Positions 41,571 through 52,031 of a stretch of DNA of 64,000 nucleotides are shown here, piece after piece; positions within the stretch are counted from its first letter, which is position 1; each line of letters starts with the position of its first letter. The stretch lies in contig JAKUDP010000016.1 in the NCBI GenBank assembly GCA_022570795.1, positions 248,001-312,000 on the forward strand, in the 5' to 3' direction. The notes beneath the pieces are model-generated. The model made no database searches. It worked only from the letters and a program-made list of their open reading frames with translations, and had not been told where the DNA came from. This DNA comes from Sphaerulina vaccinii (taxonomy: Eukaryota; Ascomycota; Dothideomycetes; Mycosphaerellales; Mycosphaerellaceae). The position numbers and the translations under genes were made by a program.

Positions 41571-42171
41571 GGCGGCGGTGATAATAGTGGAGGTCGGGAG
41601 AGTGTATGCTGTAGAACTACAACTACAACTACATAGAACAACAACGAAGTGTGTGCTATGGCCTTACCTTGGTGATCAGGCCTCGGCTGTGTAGCTTCAA
41701 CCTCGTGGAGACAATGTGGGCGAGTCAATGGCACGTGCTTGATGTAAGTGAGGTGAAATAGTGGTGGCAATTATGCTTCTGCTTCCACTTCGACTTGTGC
41801 ACAGCTGGCATGTCTGCTCTCCCACCTGCACTTCAGCACCAAAAGTGGAGCGTCATCACTCTCGCCTGAGGTTCGGTCGGTGGTTGTTGCTGCGACCTTC
41901 CACTGCTTTCCAAGTACAGAACCACAACCAGACAACAACGAACTTGCCCTATCACTCTGCACTCCAGTCAAAGCAGGAGGAACCAGCAAACCACGACATC
42001 TACCTTCTTCCTGGCGACCAACGACATCCTCTCGTCTTTATCGACAGCCTCGTCCAACTGTGAAGACAATCGAGACAACCTCATTCTTAACTCCGCGGGT
42101 CAGCAGCAGCAGTCAGCGCTTCGATATCACCAACACCACCGCCAACAAATTCTTACTCTTGCGTGGCCAGG
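41571..42171. promoter_or_regulatory. Divergent promoter region between the SKL oxidoreductase and DSK2
   Basis: 601 bp between opposed start codons. A short (tac/aac) repeat 'aactacaactacaactac' (41615-41633) lies near the oxidoreductase start; the DSK2 leader (41880-42171) is C/A-rich. Frames on the plus strand here are not in the DSK2 frame. Confidence 0.5.
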
Positions 42172-43443
42172 ATGGCCGACAGTAACACCGACAGCGATGT
42201 GCAGGTCACCTTCAACGTGAAGTCCTCATCAGACTCCAAGTACGCCTTCACACTACCAGCAACCACCACTGTGGCCGAGCTGAAGGAGAAGCTCTCGACT
42301 TCGGAATATGCAGACACGCCGGCTGAGCGCCAGCGACTGATTTACAGCGGGCGAGTGCTCAAGGACGCAGACACGTTAGGCAGCTACAAGATCAAGGACG
42401 GCAACACAGTACATCTCGTGAAGAGTGCAGCGAGCAATGCTCGACAAAACCCAGCGAACCAAGGCGGTGCAGCATCTGTGCCTCCTGGAGCTGGACAGCC
42501 AGCGTCAAACGTGCCTACCAACATAGCAGCTGGGACAGGCGCGGGCGACCCACTTGCTCAGATGACAGGCGCACGATATGCTGGCTTTCATGGTCTGCCT
42601 GGCGCGGACATGTTCGGAGCTGATGGTGGCATGGGTGCGCCGCCCAATCCAGATCAAATGCTGAGGATGCTTGACGACCCCAACTTCGCACAGCAGATGA
42701 ATGAGGCCATGAACAACCCAGCCGTTCTGAACATGCTACGCAACAACCCCACTATTCGTAACAATCCCATGGCTCGTGCCGCGATCGACAATCCAGAAAT
42801 GAGGCGCATGATGCTGAACCCCGACATGATTCGTATCCAAATGCAGATGCAGCGCGCGATGGGTGGAAATGGAGCAGGCGGAGAGGGTGCTTTCCCAATG
42901 CCAGGACAGACCGACACAACCGAGGGCGGCAACGCTGATGCTGCTACTCCCACTGGGCAGGCCGGAGCTGCACCACCAAACCCATTTGCAGCTCTCTTTC
43001 CAGGATTCGCGGCTGGCGGCAATGCCAATCCGGCTGGAGGTGATGCAGGCGCGGCGAACCAACAGAATCCATTCGGCAACCTGTTTGCCGGGCCGCCTGG
43101 CGGACAAGGTGGGAACGATCCTATGGCGGAGATGACTCGGACACTCATGCAGAATCCTGCGATGATGCGGCAGATGATGCAAGCATTTGGAGGCGGCGGT
43201 GAAGGTGGTGCAGGAGCTGGAGAGGCTGGCTTCAACCAATTCGGTGCTTATGGCGGAGGCTTTGGAGGCGGCGCTTCAGAGTCACAGGCGCCTGCAGATA
43301 CCAGACCACCTGAGGAGCGGTACGAGAACCAGCTGCGATCACTGAACGACATGGGGTTCTTCGACTTCGATCGCAACGTAGCTGCACTTCGGAGAAGCGG
43401 AGGCAGTGTCCAGGGCGCTGTCGAGTATCTTCTCTCGCAATAG
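42172..43443 (+). CDS. DSK2: Ubiquilin/Dsk2 ubiquitin-shuttle protein
   Basis: Single exon, 423 residues from the ATG at 42172. Domain order fits Dsk2: an N-terminal ubiquitin-like domain (residues ~9-80: VTFNVKSSSDSKYAFTL, KLSTSEYADTPAERQRLIYS, GRVLKDADTLGSYKIKDGNT), STI1-type repeats rich in N, P and M (MLDDPNFAQQMNEAMNNPAV, LRNNPTIRNNPMARAAIDNP), a G/N/P-rich middle with a second 'MRQMMQAF' block, and a C-terminal UBA domain (PPEERYENQLRSLNDMGFFD, VAALRRSGGSVQGAVEYLLS). It carries ubiquitylated clients to the proteasome. Immediately after the TAG the same frame stays open for 119 more codons (separate entry). Confidence 0.95.
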   Translation: MADSNTDSDVQVTFNVKSSSDSKYAFTLPATTTVAELKEKLSTSEYADTPAERQRLIYSGRVLKDADTLGSYKIKDGNTVHLVKSAASNARQNPANQGGAASVPPGAGQPASNVPTNIAAGTGAGDPLAQMTGARYAGFHGLPGADMFGADGGMGAPPNPDQMLRMLDDPNFAQQMNEAMNNPAVLNMLRNNPTIRNNPMARAAIDNPEMRRMMLNPDMIRIQMQMQRAMGGNGAGGEGAFPMPGQTDTTEGGNADAATPTGQAGAAPPNPFAALFPGFAAGGNANPAGGDAGAANQQNPFGNLFAGPPGGQGGNDPMAEMTRTLMQNPAMMRQMMQAFGGGGEGGAGAGEAGFNQFGAYGGGFGGGASESQAPADTRPPEERYENQLRSLNDMGFFDFDRNVAALRRSGGSVQGAVEYLLSQ

Positions 43444-43803
43444 ACCAGTGATGAATACCTCGGCTGCAGCAGATGCGGACACTTTGAGACCCGGCCTTTG
43501 GAACTGGAGGAGCGAGGCCTCCTCAACTTTGGTGACATGGTAGTACCTCGACCTGGTCGCTATCGAAATGGTCGCGGCGCAATGCGCAATCCGAGCGGTC
43601 AGGAGTATGGAGGGGAACCGTCTGGTCCTGGCATCCATCTTCGACAAGGCACTCTCTGTGCAGCTGACTTCGTACCTGTGGACCTCGAGACTTATCACAC
43701 ACTTACAGAGGATCAGCGGGACGAGTACGACCGGCATATTGATGCAACTATGCTCGAGGTGCTCGAGTCGGAGTCGCTTTCAGACAACGAAGGCGACGAC
43801 TGA
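43444..43803 (+). other. Sense-looking frame following the DSK2 stop codon
   Basis: In the DSK2 frame, 119 codons follow the TAG before the next stop at 43801-43803. They read like protein: EYLGCSRCGHFETRPLELEE (a CxxC pair), FGDMVVPRPGRYRNGRGA, LRQGTLCAADFVPVDLETYH and an acidic end (LESESLSDNEGDD). The first internal ATG is at 43537, which would give an 88-residue protein. Options are an independent small gene, a 3' exon reached by alternative splicing of DSK2, or translational readthrough; chance cannot be ruled out. No antisense frame here has a recognisable domain. Confidence 0.4.
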
Positions 43804-44305
43804 TGCGAGACATCATTCAGCATACACGACTCGCTTGTGCACAGCGTTCTTTAGCATGCAGCGACGGCGCATGGGATCATGAGATAGGAGGCACGACAAC
43901 GAAACACGCTACAGACAGATATTATACCGAATAACGAATTCAGTCCATACTCATCGCCACATTGACCGAGGTGCCTGTACAGTCATTGTCCTTGAACAGA
44001 GCGCGTCTTTGTTTCGGCGGCTATTCTGACCTTCAGATCTCTTGTTTCTCTTTGTCTACAGTGCATCATATGCGACGCCACCAATTTCGATTCTCCGGAC
44101 AATGGAGTTTGACCTGGCCGCTATCACAAGAGCTTTGGCATCCGCGCGTGCCTCATGTTCAATCAGATTTGCATATGTCACCGCTAATTCACTATCACAT
44201 CACGGCCTTACTATAGTCTCGGTCTGCGACCAGCACTTACGATCTAACACTGCAGGTCAGTCAGCTAATACATACATTCAAGACATTGTTTGAGACAACA
44301 AGAAG
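43804..44305. other. Intergenic, no gene seen
   Basis: 502 bp; two overlapping short plus frames (43962-44293) lack support. Presumed promoter of the gene at 44306. Confidence 0.5.
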
Positions 44306-46405
44306 ATGGTCATCAGCACAAGAGACTTTGCTGTTGCCAGCGCCAATCAACTGCGCGGCAGCATGCTACCTCCACCACGAGCACAGCCCCTTAATATACA
44401 GACACAGCAACACCAGGATGAGTCGGTCCATGATCCCGAGCCCAATATCAACGGCAACAAAGAAACGAAGGGCCAGCTCAAGCGTGCTTCGGCAGTTCGG
44501 AAAAGTGTGCGCTTCACACCAAGCACGACCGCGGGTAGTGAGAAAGACAAGCCATCGCCAGACGACCCTGCCGGCACTGACATCTTCACTCAGTCTCCAC
44601 ATGCATCAAGAGGCAGTGTATCATCAATCGACTTTCCGGAGCACCTACTTCCTCGGGCCAGCTTGACTGAGCCCTTCAGCGAAGAGCTTCTACAGCCGGT
44701 GGCCTACTCTCCAAGGTCACGAAAGGCAGATAACAGAGTGACCGATGCTCTAGCTACTGGTATAATCCGCTCAGATACCGTGCGCCACAAAGTCGGTGTG
44801 CTTGAGTACTCGAACCGTGCTCTGCCGCAGGTCCCAGGAACAGATCGCATCGTCACCACGGAACTGCAGGTCGACACTGATGGCCATAAGCGTAATCTCA
44901 GCAATGCGTCTAATGCTTCGTCGTCAAGCGACCAGCCTCGCAGAAAGAAGGCTAGCCCGAGTGCCAAGGAGATCTACTTCACGCCGATTGATGCACACTC
45001 GTCGAAGATCTTTCTTTCGAGCCCATTGAACAGCCCGACTTTACCAGAAGACTATGAAAGCGACGAAGACAATGATGACCTGCCTACGCCGCGAGCTGCT
45101 ACTCTGGCTTCACTTACTCGGCCTCCCAGTGCGATTTTTGTAGGACATGTTGATGTTCAGACAGTCGCAGTTCACTCTCCCGAGTCTACTACCAGTCAAG
45201 CTGCAGAGATCGAGACTAAGCCAGCCATTCGGATCACGTACGAGCAGCTTGACAGGCTTGTGGCTGCACTTGCTCGATCGAAGCTGATACGAAAGCATCT
45301 CCAGCAAGACTGGTTCGACCCCGAAGATGGACCAGACGGTGACAGTATCGTGTCTACATTCAGCAGTGTGTCATTGCCGACACTCACGTCTGCATCTACT
45401 CTTTACTCCCAACAGAACGCCCGAAGCTCTTCCTCGACTGATGAAGAAGACCTTCCTCCGTACGCTCCAGAAGATCCCAATAATATCAAGCTGTCAACGA
45501 CGACGACTTCCCAGCACTCAGACAGCATACTCATCTGCGATCCCAAAGTATATGGCACGCCTGCTACATACGTCTCCAAGCCGAACAACACGACAGTCGG
45601 CACACGAACATTTCTCAACGCACCAGATGGAAGCGATGTCGAATGTTCCCTCCGTGTCGTCGAGCAAAACGGATCACTTGTCCGCGTCCTACTACAAATC
45701 AACAACCAAATCGTCGACCGCAAATCCGGCAAGAAATCTTCTCTCCTCTCAGCAGAAGTCGACGTAACACCCCACATAGCCAAAGCCGCCATAGCAGAAT
45801 TAGCAGAAGGGACTTCTCTTCGGGTCTCAGATATCGCAGTTTGTGAATCTCCCACTTCACCTATGTCTCGAAACAGCACAACGAGCAGCAGTACCATCGA
45901 CTGTTGGATCGCCATAGCAGACTCACTCCAATCCTTCGATACAACAAACTCCATGATCGAAACTGCCATTTCAGTTTTCTCTCAACTCGACTCCAACACC
46001 GCTTCAATGTCGACTCTATCCCTCTTATCCCATCTCAGTAGGATTGCGGATCAATACCAAGATTGCCTTATCCTGAAACCTACTGCCTATCACCCCAACG
46101 GAGTACCCCAATCGATAAAGATTCCATATTGTAGTAGAAGGTTGTATGAGGATTGGTATACGGATCCTAGAGGCAGTCAAGCTGGAGAGAAAATTGGAGA
46201 AAGTGAGGCTGCTAGAGGGTTTCAGAGGGGGATTGTTAGTAGTGTTGCGAAACGTGCGGGAGAGGAGGGAGGGTTTAAGATTGAGGGGTTTTGGGAGAAT
46301 AGGGGGAGGGTTCGACAGGTTTTGAAGGTTGTTCCGATGTTTGATGGGGAGGGAGAGATGGTTTGGTGTTGTTTTGTGCTGGGGGAGTGGGATTTAAGTC
46401 CGTAG
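44306..46405 (+). CDS. Large hypothetical, mostly disordered protein
   Basis: Single exon, 699 residues. Residues 1-430 are Ser/Pro/acidic-rich with short conserved-looking motifs (VRKSVRFTPSTTAGSE, AKEIYFTPIDAHSSKIFLSS, DYESDEDNDDLPTPRAATLA). A helix-like segment ITYEQLDRLVAALARSKLIR precedes another Ser-rich part. From about 430 to the end there is a folded-looking region: FLNAPDGSDVECSLRVVEQN, VRVLLQINNQIVDRKSGKKS, DCLILKPTAYHPNGVPQSIK, KIPYCSRRLYEDWYTDPRG, VRQVLKVVPMFDGEGEMVWC. I do not recognise the family. No signal peptide or membrane helix. The 5' two thirds use C-ending codons and the last 90 codons G/T-ending ones. Confidence 0.75.
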   Translation: MVISTRDFAVASANQLRGSMLPPPRAQPLNIQTQQHQDESVHDPEPNINGNKETKGQLKRASAVRKSVRFTPSTTAGSEKDKPSPDDPAGTDIFTQSPHASRGSVSSIDFPEHLLPRASLTEPFSEELLQPVAYSPRSRKADNRVTDALATGIIRSDTVRHKVGVLEYSNRALPQVPGTDRIVTTELQVDTDGHKRNLSNASNASSSSDQPRRKKASPSAKEIYFTPIDAHSSKIFLSSPLNSPTLPEDYESDEDNDDLPTPRAATLASLTRPPSAIFVGHVDVQTVAVHSPESTTSQAAEIETKPAIRITYEQLDRLVAALARSKLIRKHLQQDWFDPEDGPDGDSIVSTFSSVSLPTLTSASTLYSQQNARSSSSTDEEDLPPYAPEDPNNIKLSTTTTSQHSDSILICDPKVYGTPATYVSKPNNTTVGTRTFLNAPDGSDVECSLRVVEQNGSLVRVLLQINNQIVDRKSGKKSSLLSAEVDVTPHIAKAAIAELAEGTSLRVSDIAVCESPTSPMSRNSTTSSSTIDCWIAIADSLQSFDTTNSMIETAISVFSQLDSNTASMSTLSLLSHLSRIADQYQDCLILKPTAYHPNGVPQSIKIPYCSRRLYEDWYTDPRGSQAGEKIGESEAARGFQRGIVSSVAKRAGEEGGFKIEGFWENRGRVRQVLKVVPMFDGEGEMVWCCFVLGEWDLSP

Positions 46406-46525
46406 TTTCCATTATTATGAGTTTGAAAGACTGGTTGAGACCACGTGGGTGTACTGGGAACAGTGTACTTCTGCAGAAGACACGTCTGCGACTCCCAAGT
46501 ACTCTACATGCACTTCACTCCAGCC
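46406..46525 (+). promoter_or_regulatory. Short upstream region of the secreted-protein gene
   Basis: Only 120 bp lie between the stop of the previous gene and the ATG at 46526. The frame extends 27 codons upstream without stop, but the signal peptide begins at 46526, which decides the start. Confidence 0.4.
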
Positions 46526-46927
46526 ATGAATCAACTCACCATCGTCTTGTCATTGCTGACGTTCACGCGCTTTGTCCATGGCATTTGCCATTTTCCAATC
46601 CAGATCGTTTTCTATCGATGGGACAATCCCAACTGCTACGGACTCGGTTTGGATCACGTTTTTGGAGGTCCCGGAGTGGAACTCGAGATGGATGAATGCC
46701 AGGACGCAAGAGAAGGGAAGAAGTTCATGTCCTTCGCCTCGTCGTGGCTGCCTCATCATGCCGGCTCGAAGCGAGAGTGCCATGGTCAATGCAATTTGAC
46801 CATCTACGAGGTAGATAAGTGTGCTGGAAGAAGCAAGCACAAGCTACCAAACACGGAACCTATTCTGGTCCTGCCCAATGTATGTGATGCTTGGTGGGGA
46901 TTTCGAGTACGTGCTGATATGATCTAG
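46526..46927 (+). CDS. Small secreted cysteine-containing protein (133 aa)
   Basis: Single exon. MNQLTIVLSLLTFTRFVHG is a clear signal peptide with likely cleavage before ICHFP. The mature ~114 residues carry seven cysteines (ICHF, NPNCYG, DECQD, RECHGQCN, DKCAG, PNVCDAWWG) spaced through FYRWDNPNCYGLGLDHVFGG and LTIYEVDKCAGRSKHKLPN. No family is recognised; size, secretion and cysteines fit the effector-like class. It lies 120 bp after the previous gene, same strand. An in-frame upstream extension to 46445 is less likely because it would bury the signal peptide. Confidence 0.6.
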   Translation: MNQLTIVLSLLTFTRFVHGICHFPIQIVFYRWDNPNCYGLGLDHVFGGPGVELEMDECQDAREGKKFMSFASSWLPHHAGSKRECHGQCNLTIYEVDKCAGRSKHKLPNTEPILVLPNVCDAWWGFRVRADMI

Positions 46928-47277
46928 GTGCAATCCATGGAAATTCTTGGAAAGTGTCAGCAATTGACTGCAAATACGACTAAGGAAGGACTGAGTGCCT
47001 GGCTCAACTGTGAGAAGTAGTAACCTGACACCTCAAGACCTGCTGAAAGTGTCTCTGAAAGTCTTCGAGAACTGTCTTTGCAGGTGCTTTGACGATTTGG
47101 TGCCTCAGTAGTTGTTTGTGTTACCGAAGCAACCACTTGACTTACAACTTTTCGTCGCGAAATCTGCTTTCCACTTCCTCACCATAACCGCGTTTTCACA
47201 ATCTGCTCGCCCGTTTTTCGACATTCGCCGCTTCTTCTCTCGCCTCTCGATTCCTCCACGCCGCCGAAGTCGAAAAC
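46928..47277. other. Intergenic, promoter of the next gene
   Basis: 350 bp with a pyrimidine-rich leader (47203-47260, tcgcccgtttttcgacattc and onward). No gene. Confidence 0.5.
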
Positions 47278-47989
47278 ATGCCGAACATAGCACAAGTCGT
47301 TGGTAACGGAGAGTTCTGGCACAACAACACTTTGTGGAGCAATTGCTCAGCATCGAGCGATGTGGTGCCGCCAATCCTGCCTCCCGAGTTCTGCCGTCCA
47401 GCGGAGCGCAAAGTCGAGATTGTAAGTGAGATAGATCAGCTACAAACAAGAGATCTCCGCCGCGTTGAATGGTCTACGCCAATATGGGCCAGATCAGGTC
47501 GGCGGTAGAGAGATCTGGGCATTTCAGAAGCATTGCCATCAGTTGTGCGGATTGTCTCTGAAACAAGGCTGACTGAACCTCTAGGCTTTCACCATCGCCT
47601 TCGGCGTCGTGGCTACTGTCGTCTGTGGTGAAGTTCTGGAGCTCATTTTTCGGCCTGCCAGATCTGCCAGACGTGGCAGAGGCACGAAGATCGCTGTGTT
47701 TGTGGTGACAGCCAGCACTTCGATTGCCAACATAGTGACTGCTGCTCTTGCTCTCCGCTGCTCCTTGGCCACCTTGCCAACAGATATCCTTGTCGCGGAG
47801 TTTGTGGTTTTGGTCGTTGCCCGGGGATTGACGATCGTGTTTGCCTTTGCCGCGATGTATTCTCACCGCAAGCTCGTGCGGGAGATGGAGAGCATGGACA
47901 GAAAGGAGAGAATGATACGGGAACCACCAACAAACGCCACGCGCAGGGACGGAGTTACTCGTCGTAGTAACAGATCGTCCCGTGACTGA
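47278..47989 (+). CDS. Small hypothetical membrane protein
   Basis: Exons 47278-47421 and 47585-47989 give 182 residues. The 163-bp intron has GTAAGT, a gctgactg branch and CTCTAG, phase 0; it is longer than most introns here. Exon 1 encodes a soluble N terminus (MPNIAQVVGNGEFWHNNTLW, then NCSASSDVVPPILPPEFC). Exon 2 has hydrophobic segments AFTIAFGVVATVVCG, IAVFVVTASTSIANIVTAAL and ILVAEFVVLVVARGLTIVFA, so two or three membrane helices, then a charged tail (SHRKLVREMESMDRKERM). No known family is recognised; location and function are open. Confidence 0.6.
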
Positions 47990-48375
47990 GCGATCTCCCC
48001 CTACCACAACTACACTGAGCCTAGCTCGCGAAGGAAAACGCAAGGAATACCCCCGAAGGTCAAATGAGAGAACCCAAGTCTGAAGAAAATAGGACTTGCC
48101 ACCGAGTAAACGTAGACAATCCGACACAGGTCACAGTGTCGTCCGAATCAACCCGCCGCTGGAGGGTTGATGACAAGGAGACTGAAACCCGACTTCACCG
48201 CCACGAGGTGGTCTCCAGGCAACGCTTACATCAAAGCGGCTAACGAAGCGGCACTCCAGCACTCAGATCAAGCTGGAGTGGATCGATCACTCACTGAAGC
48301 GATCAATCAAACAACCAAACAATCCAGCAATCATACAACGTGGACTCGCATTTGCCACTCCGGAGGAAGTCATTG
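47990..48375. other. Intergenic, leads into the minisatellite
   Basis: 386 bp with no gene; a plus frame at 48167-48472 runs into the repeat and is not supported. Confidence 0.5.
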
Positions 48376-48873
48376 CAGGTCCACGATCTCCGTGGCCGTA
48401 GCGCCTACTCCGCCACTGGAAGCGCATGTGTGCCAGTATCGCCTGCTGCGAAACATTCCGGAGACACCATAGTACCGGGTCCTCGATCTCCGTGGCCGTA
48501 GCGCCTACTCCGCCCCTGGAAGCACATTTGCGCCAGTATCGCTAGCTGCGAAGCATTTCAGAGACACTATAGTACTGGATCCTCGATCTCCATAACCGAA
48601 GCGGTTGCCTCGCCGCTCGAAGCGCATCTGTGCTAGTATGGCAAGCTGGAACGCATTTCAGAGACACGACAGTTCTGGATCCTCGCTCTCCATAGCTATA
48701 GCGTCTACTGCGTTACCCGAAGTGCATCTGTGCTAGTATGGCAAGCTGGAACGCGTTTCAGAGACACGACAGTTCTGGATCCTCGCTCTCCATGGCCATC
48801 GCGTCTACTGCGTCACCCGAAGCGCATCTGTGCTAGTATGGCAAGCTGGGACGCGTTTCAGAGACACAACAGC
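48376..48873 (+). repeat. 100-bp tandem minisatellite, about five copies
   Basis: Copies begin at about 48381 (ccacgatctccgtggccgta), 48481 (cctcgatctccgtggccgta), 48581 (cctcgatctccataaccgaa), 48681 (cctcgctctccatagctata) and 48781 (cctcgctctccatggccatc), so the period is exactly 100 bp. Each copy includes 'gcgtctactgcg'-like, 'gaagcgcatctgtgctagta' -like and 'tttcagagacac' blocks. Copies 1-2 resemble each other, as do 3-5, showing ordered divergence. The period is not a multiple of three, so it is not a coding repeat. It is not CRISPR: there are no spacers. Confidence 0.92.
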
Positions 48874-50449
48874 AACAGTCATCAGCGCCTCACATCAATC
48901 GACACTGGCCATGGCAAGAGGCACACAATCCGAGCAATGATATCAGGCCATTGCAAAGCGGAGAACAGGTGACAATGGCCGCTACTGAGCCATGCAAGGT
49001 ACAGAGTGTTCATCGATGAGTCTGCGGACTTCTGATACCCATCTCCACTTGAAGGACTCCGAATCCATTACCAGTCTGCTTGCAGCTTCGATGCCATGGC
49101 CGAGAGCTGTTGCTTCCGAGAGCTTCAACGTAAAAGACGACGCCACGAACAAGCTGGCCGCTCTACGCAAGGCACAATCATCTCTGCCACGCAGGGCGAC
49201 TCCTATCGCACGCCGTATCTGCCTTTGTTGGCTTAGTTCTCATATAAGAGCCGGGACACCAGCCTGTATCCTCTCATCATCGCTCTGGAGTCCCGGCGGA
49301 GGTATTCTCAGGCAAGGATGTCCATTAGAGTGCCCAATTCGCGCCCGTTCTCGGAGATCCCTGCCCACACGGCATCGAGGAGGATTCTTTTCAGCGAATA
49401 TGGAGTGGCGAAGAAGGTGTCTGCCATTGGAATGGCTGGCATGATGGCCGTTGGAGATTGCGATGGTGAAGGTGGCACTTCTGCGAAAGCTACAGGCCAC
49501 GTCCATACAGTCATACAGCACGGTCACAACATGCTCATCGCCGCGGTTGACAAGGTCCTGGACACGAATAGAAGGAAGCCTCTCATCTTGAAATGCCGTG
49601 CCCAAAAGAAGGAAACAGTCGATCATGAGGAGCTTGCTGCCTGAGGAAAGATTGTGGGCCTCGAAAATCGAAGACCTAAGCTGATCAACCACATCGCAAG
49701 GTCAGCGCCGCTGCTCAGAGGCATGAGGCGTCCTCATGAACCAGCTGACGTCAACCTTGGCCAGCAGCTGACAAGACCAGGTCTTCGACGGAAGCATCGA
49801 AGTTGCGAGCATATAAGGATACTGAGGTATTGGAGATCATTGAAGAGGATGTAGTGCAGACGCTGCTATGTTGAGGAGCTGCAAACGTGTCTTTCCGAAG
49901 GTATCGCTCTCACAACACCCATGTGACCGGTCTTCTCGAAGTACATCCAGATTGGTAAGGCCATAGCTCTTGGATCATAGGGCGGCAAGATCGGTAGCGA
50001 TTCCATCTTGTACATATTGACTGTCTCATTGTATGCGTGCCGCGAAGAGTATAGATGAACGCGTCCAGTTATAAGAGATTGTCCTGACGTGTCTGTCACT
50101 CGGTCTTTGCGGGCTACTGACCACTCAGAATCTCCATGTTCAATCAGACGAGAGTAGTCAGCCATCACCGCTGCAGGAAGAGATCAGGACGATGGGACAG
50201 TTGGAGCAGGAGTCGGCGTTGGTCTCGTGTACGAATCCTTCACATGAAACGGAGTACGGCCCGCAGTCTTGGCCTAAACTCCAATCGTCTTATCGCATGT
50301 GGCCATAGCTCCCAACCTTGATGGTACGACTGCGTGATCAGGTTGTCGTGATCATGGTGTCTTGAGACACTTCTGCCTATCTTGCAACTCGTAAGTACAC
50401 GTCTTCATTATCGTATACATTCGAACACCATCAAACACCAGCCTTCACC
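48874..50449. other. 1.6-kb region after the minisatellite, no confident gene
   Basis: Overlapping frames on both strands at 48992-49692 conflict with each other and lack domains. A minus frame at 49866-50165 (99 codons from an ATG: DYSRLIEHGDSEWSVARKDR, IWMYFEKTGHMGVVRAIP) looks the most protein-like but has no family match. The last ~100 bp are the leader of the bleomycin hydrolase gene. Confidence 0.4.
49866..50165 (-). CDS. Possible small hypothetical protein (99 aa), weakly supported
   Basis: ATG-started frame on the minus strand. Residue mix looks protein-like (HLYSSRHAYNETVNMYKMES, LPILPPYDPRAMALPIWMYF) but there is no signal peptide, domain or recognised homologue. It may be a fragment of a longer relic or chance. 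It is divergent to the bleomycin hydrolase gene. Confidence 0.25.
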   Translation of the reverse strand: MADYSRLIEHGDSEWSVARKDRVTDTSGQSLITGRVHLYSSRHAYNETVNMYKMESLPILPPYDPRAMALPIWMYFEKTGHMGVVRAIPSERHVCSSST

Positions 50450-52015
50450 ATGGGAAGCGCAGAGTCCACACCAGTCGTGCCAACCCGCACCATCTCAAGA
50501 CGTGAACGCCGAGCTCCACGCGAAGCTATCGTAAGCTTCGATGAGAAGTTCGATGCTCTCAGAATCGATCACGCAGACAGCAAGTCTGTAGAGAGGATCA
50601 TTTTTCCATCAGGCGGAAATTCCGAGCACGTCGATGCTGCTACGACTCAAGACTATGTACTCAAGGTACTCAAGGATCCAAAGAATAGACTTGGACTATC
50701 AGCTCTCTCGGCCAACAACCCAGCATCGATCTTGGAGAAGCCATCAACGCTGATCAGAGACACACAATACTTCAACGTCAAGATCCCATTCGAAGGCTCA
50801 CCTGTGACGAATCAACGAAGCAGCGGAAGATGCTGGATCTTTGCTGCTACGAATGTGTTTCGAGTTGCTATTCAGCAGAAGTATAATATTAAGAGCTTTG
50901 AGCTGTCACAGGCATATCTGTTCTTCTGGGATAAGGTTGAGAAGGCCAATTACTTTTTTGAGTCGATCTTGGATACTCTTGATGAGGATGTGGACAGCCG
51001 ATTGATTAGTGCTCTGAACGCCAGCCCTGTTGGTGATGGTGGACAATGGGTATGATATACCTCGAATGCCTCCCTATCGTAAATGAGCTTACTCGCTGAC
51101 CATGCTGCACTATAGGACATGATCGTCAACCTCGTCCACAAATACGGCATAGTTCCACAGACTCTCTACCCAGACTCCTGGAATGCCCAGAACAGCTCAG
51201 TCATGGACCGAACATTGACTACAAAGCTTCGAGAAGACGGTCTACGTCTACGAGCACTCAAATCGAAGTCTGCATCAGCATCCAAGATCGCTGAAACCAA
51301 AGAAGAAATGATGCAAGACATCGTTCGCATTCTCACGCTTTGTCTCGGTCCACCTCCAGCTGCAGATGAGAAGTTCACCTGGGAGTTCTACGATGCGAAT
51401 AACAGCTTCAAGACTGTCTCATTGACGCCGATCGAGTTCGCTGACACGACTCATGTTAAGAAGTTCATCTCTTTGGTCAACGATCCGCGAAATGAGTACA
51501 ACCGACTTCTCACTGTTGACCATCTCGGCAATGTCTGGGATGGAAGACCTATCACCTATGTCAATATCGATATCAGCGTGCTCAAGAAGGCTTGTGTTGC
51601 CATGCTGAAGAAAGGTCTTCCGATCTTCTTCGGTTCTGATGTTGGCAAGCAGTCCGATTCTCGTGCTGGTATCATGGACACAGACCTGGTCGATTACGAA
51701 TTGGGTTTCAATGTCAAGCTTGGTTTGACCAAAGCTGAGCGTCTCCTCACAGGCGAGAGTGCAATGACACATGCCATGGTGTTGACCGCTGTTCACTTGG
51801 ACGAGGACAACAAGCCAGTCAGATGGCGTGTCGAGAACAGCTGGTCTGAGACTGCGGGTACAGATGGCTACTTCGTGATGTCTGATAAGTGGCTCGATCA
51901 ATTCGTGTATCAGGCTGTTGTTGATCCAAGTGTCCTGGACAAGAGTGTGAGGGATGTATTGAAGCAGGAGCCCAAGGTCTTGCCATTGTGGGACCCCATG
52001 GGAGCGCTGGCTTAG
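50450..52015 (+). CDS. Bleomycin hydrolase-type cysteine aminopeptidase (family C1B)
   Basis: Exons 50450-51049 and 51116-52015 encode 499 residues. The 66-bp intron has GTATGA, a cgctgac branch and TATAG, phase 0 (GGQW/DMIVN). The catalytic triad is visible: C128 in NQRSSGRCWIFAATN, H419 in ESAMTHAMV and N441 in WRVENSWSE. Other family blocks are LSQAYLFFWDKVEKANYF, DMIVNLVHKYGIVPQTLYPD, LPIFFGSDVGKQSD and DGYFVMSDKWLDQFVYQ. The family (yeast Lap3/Gal6, human BLMH) forms a hexameric cytosolic barrel that trims peptides and hydrolyses homocysteine thiolactone and bleomycin. The N-terminal ~20 residues are an extra polar leader. The C terminus ends DPMGALA; family members self-trim this tail. 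Confidence 0.93.
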
Positions 52016-52031
52016 GCAAAGGGCGATTGCT

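Noticed and set aside
48376..48873. CRISPR-like array
   Set aside because: The repeats abut with no unique spacers and the host is a fungus; it is a minisatellite.
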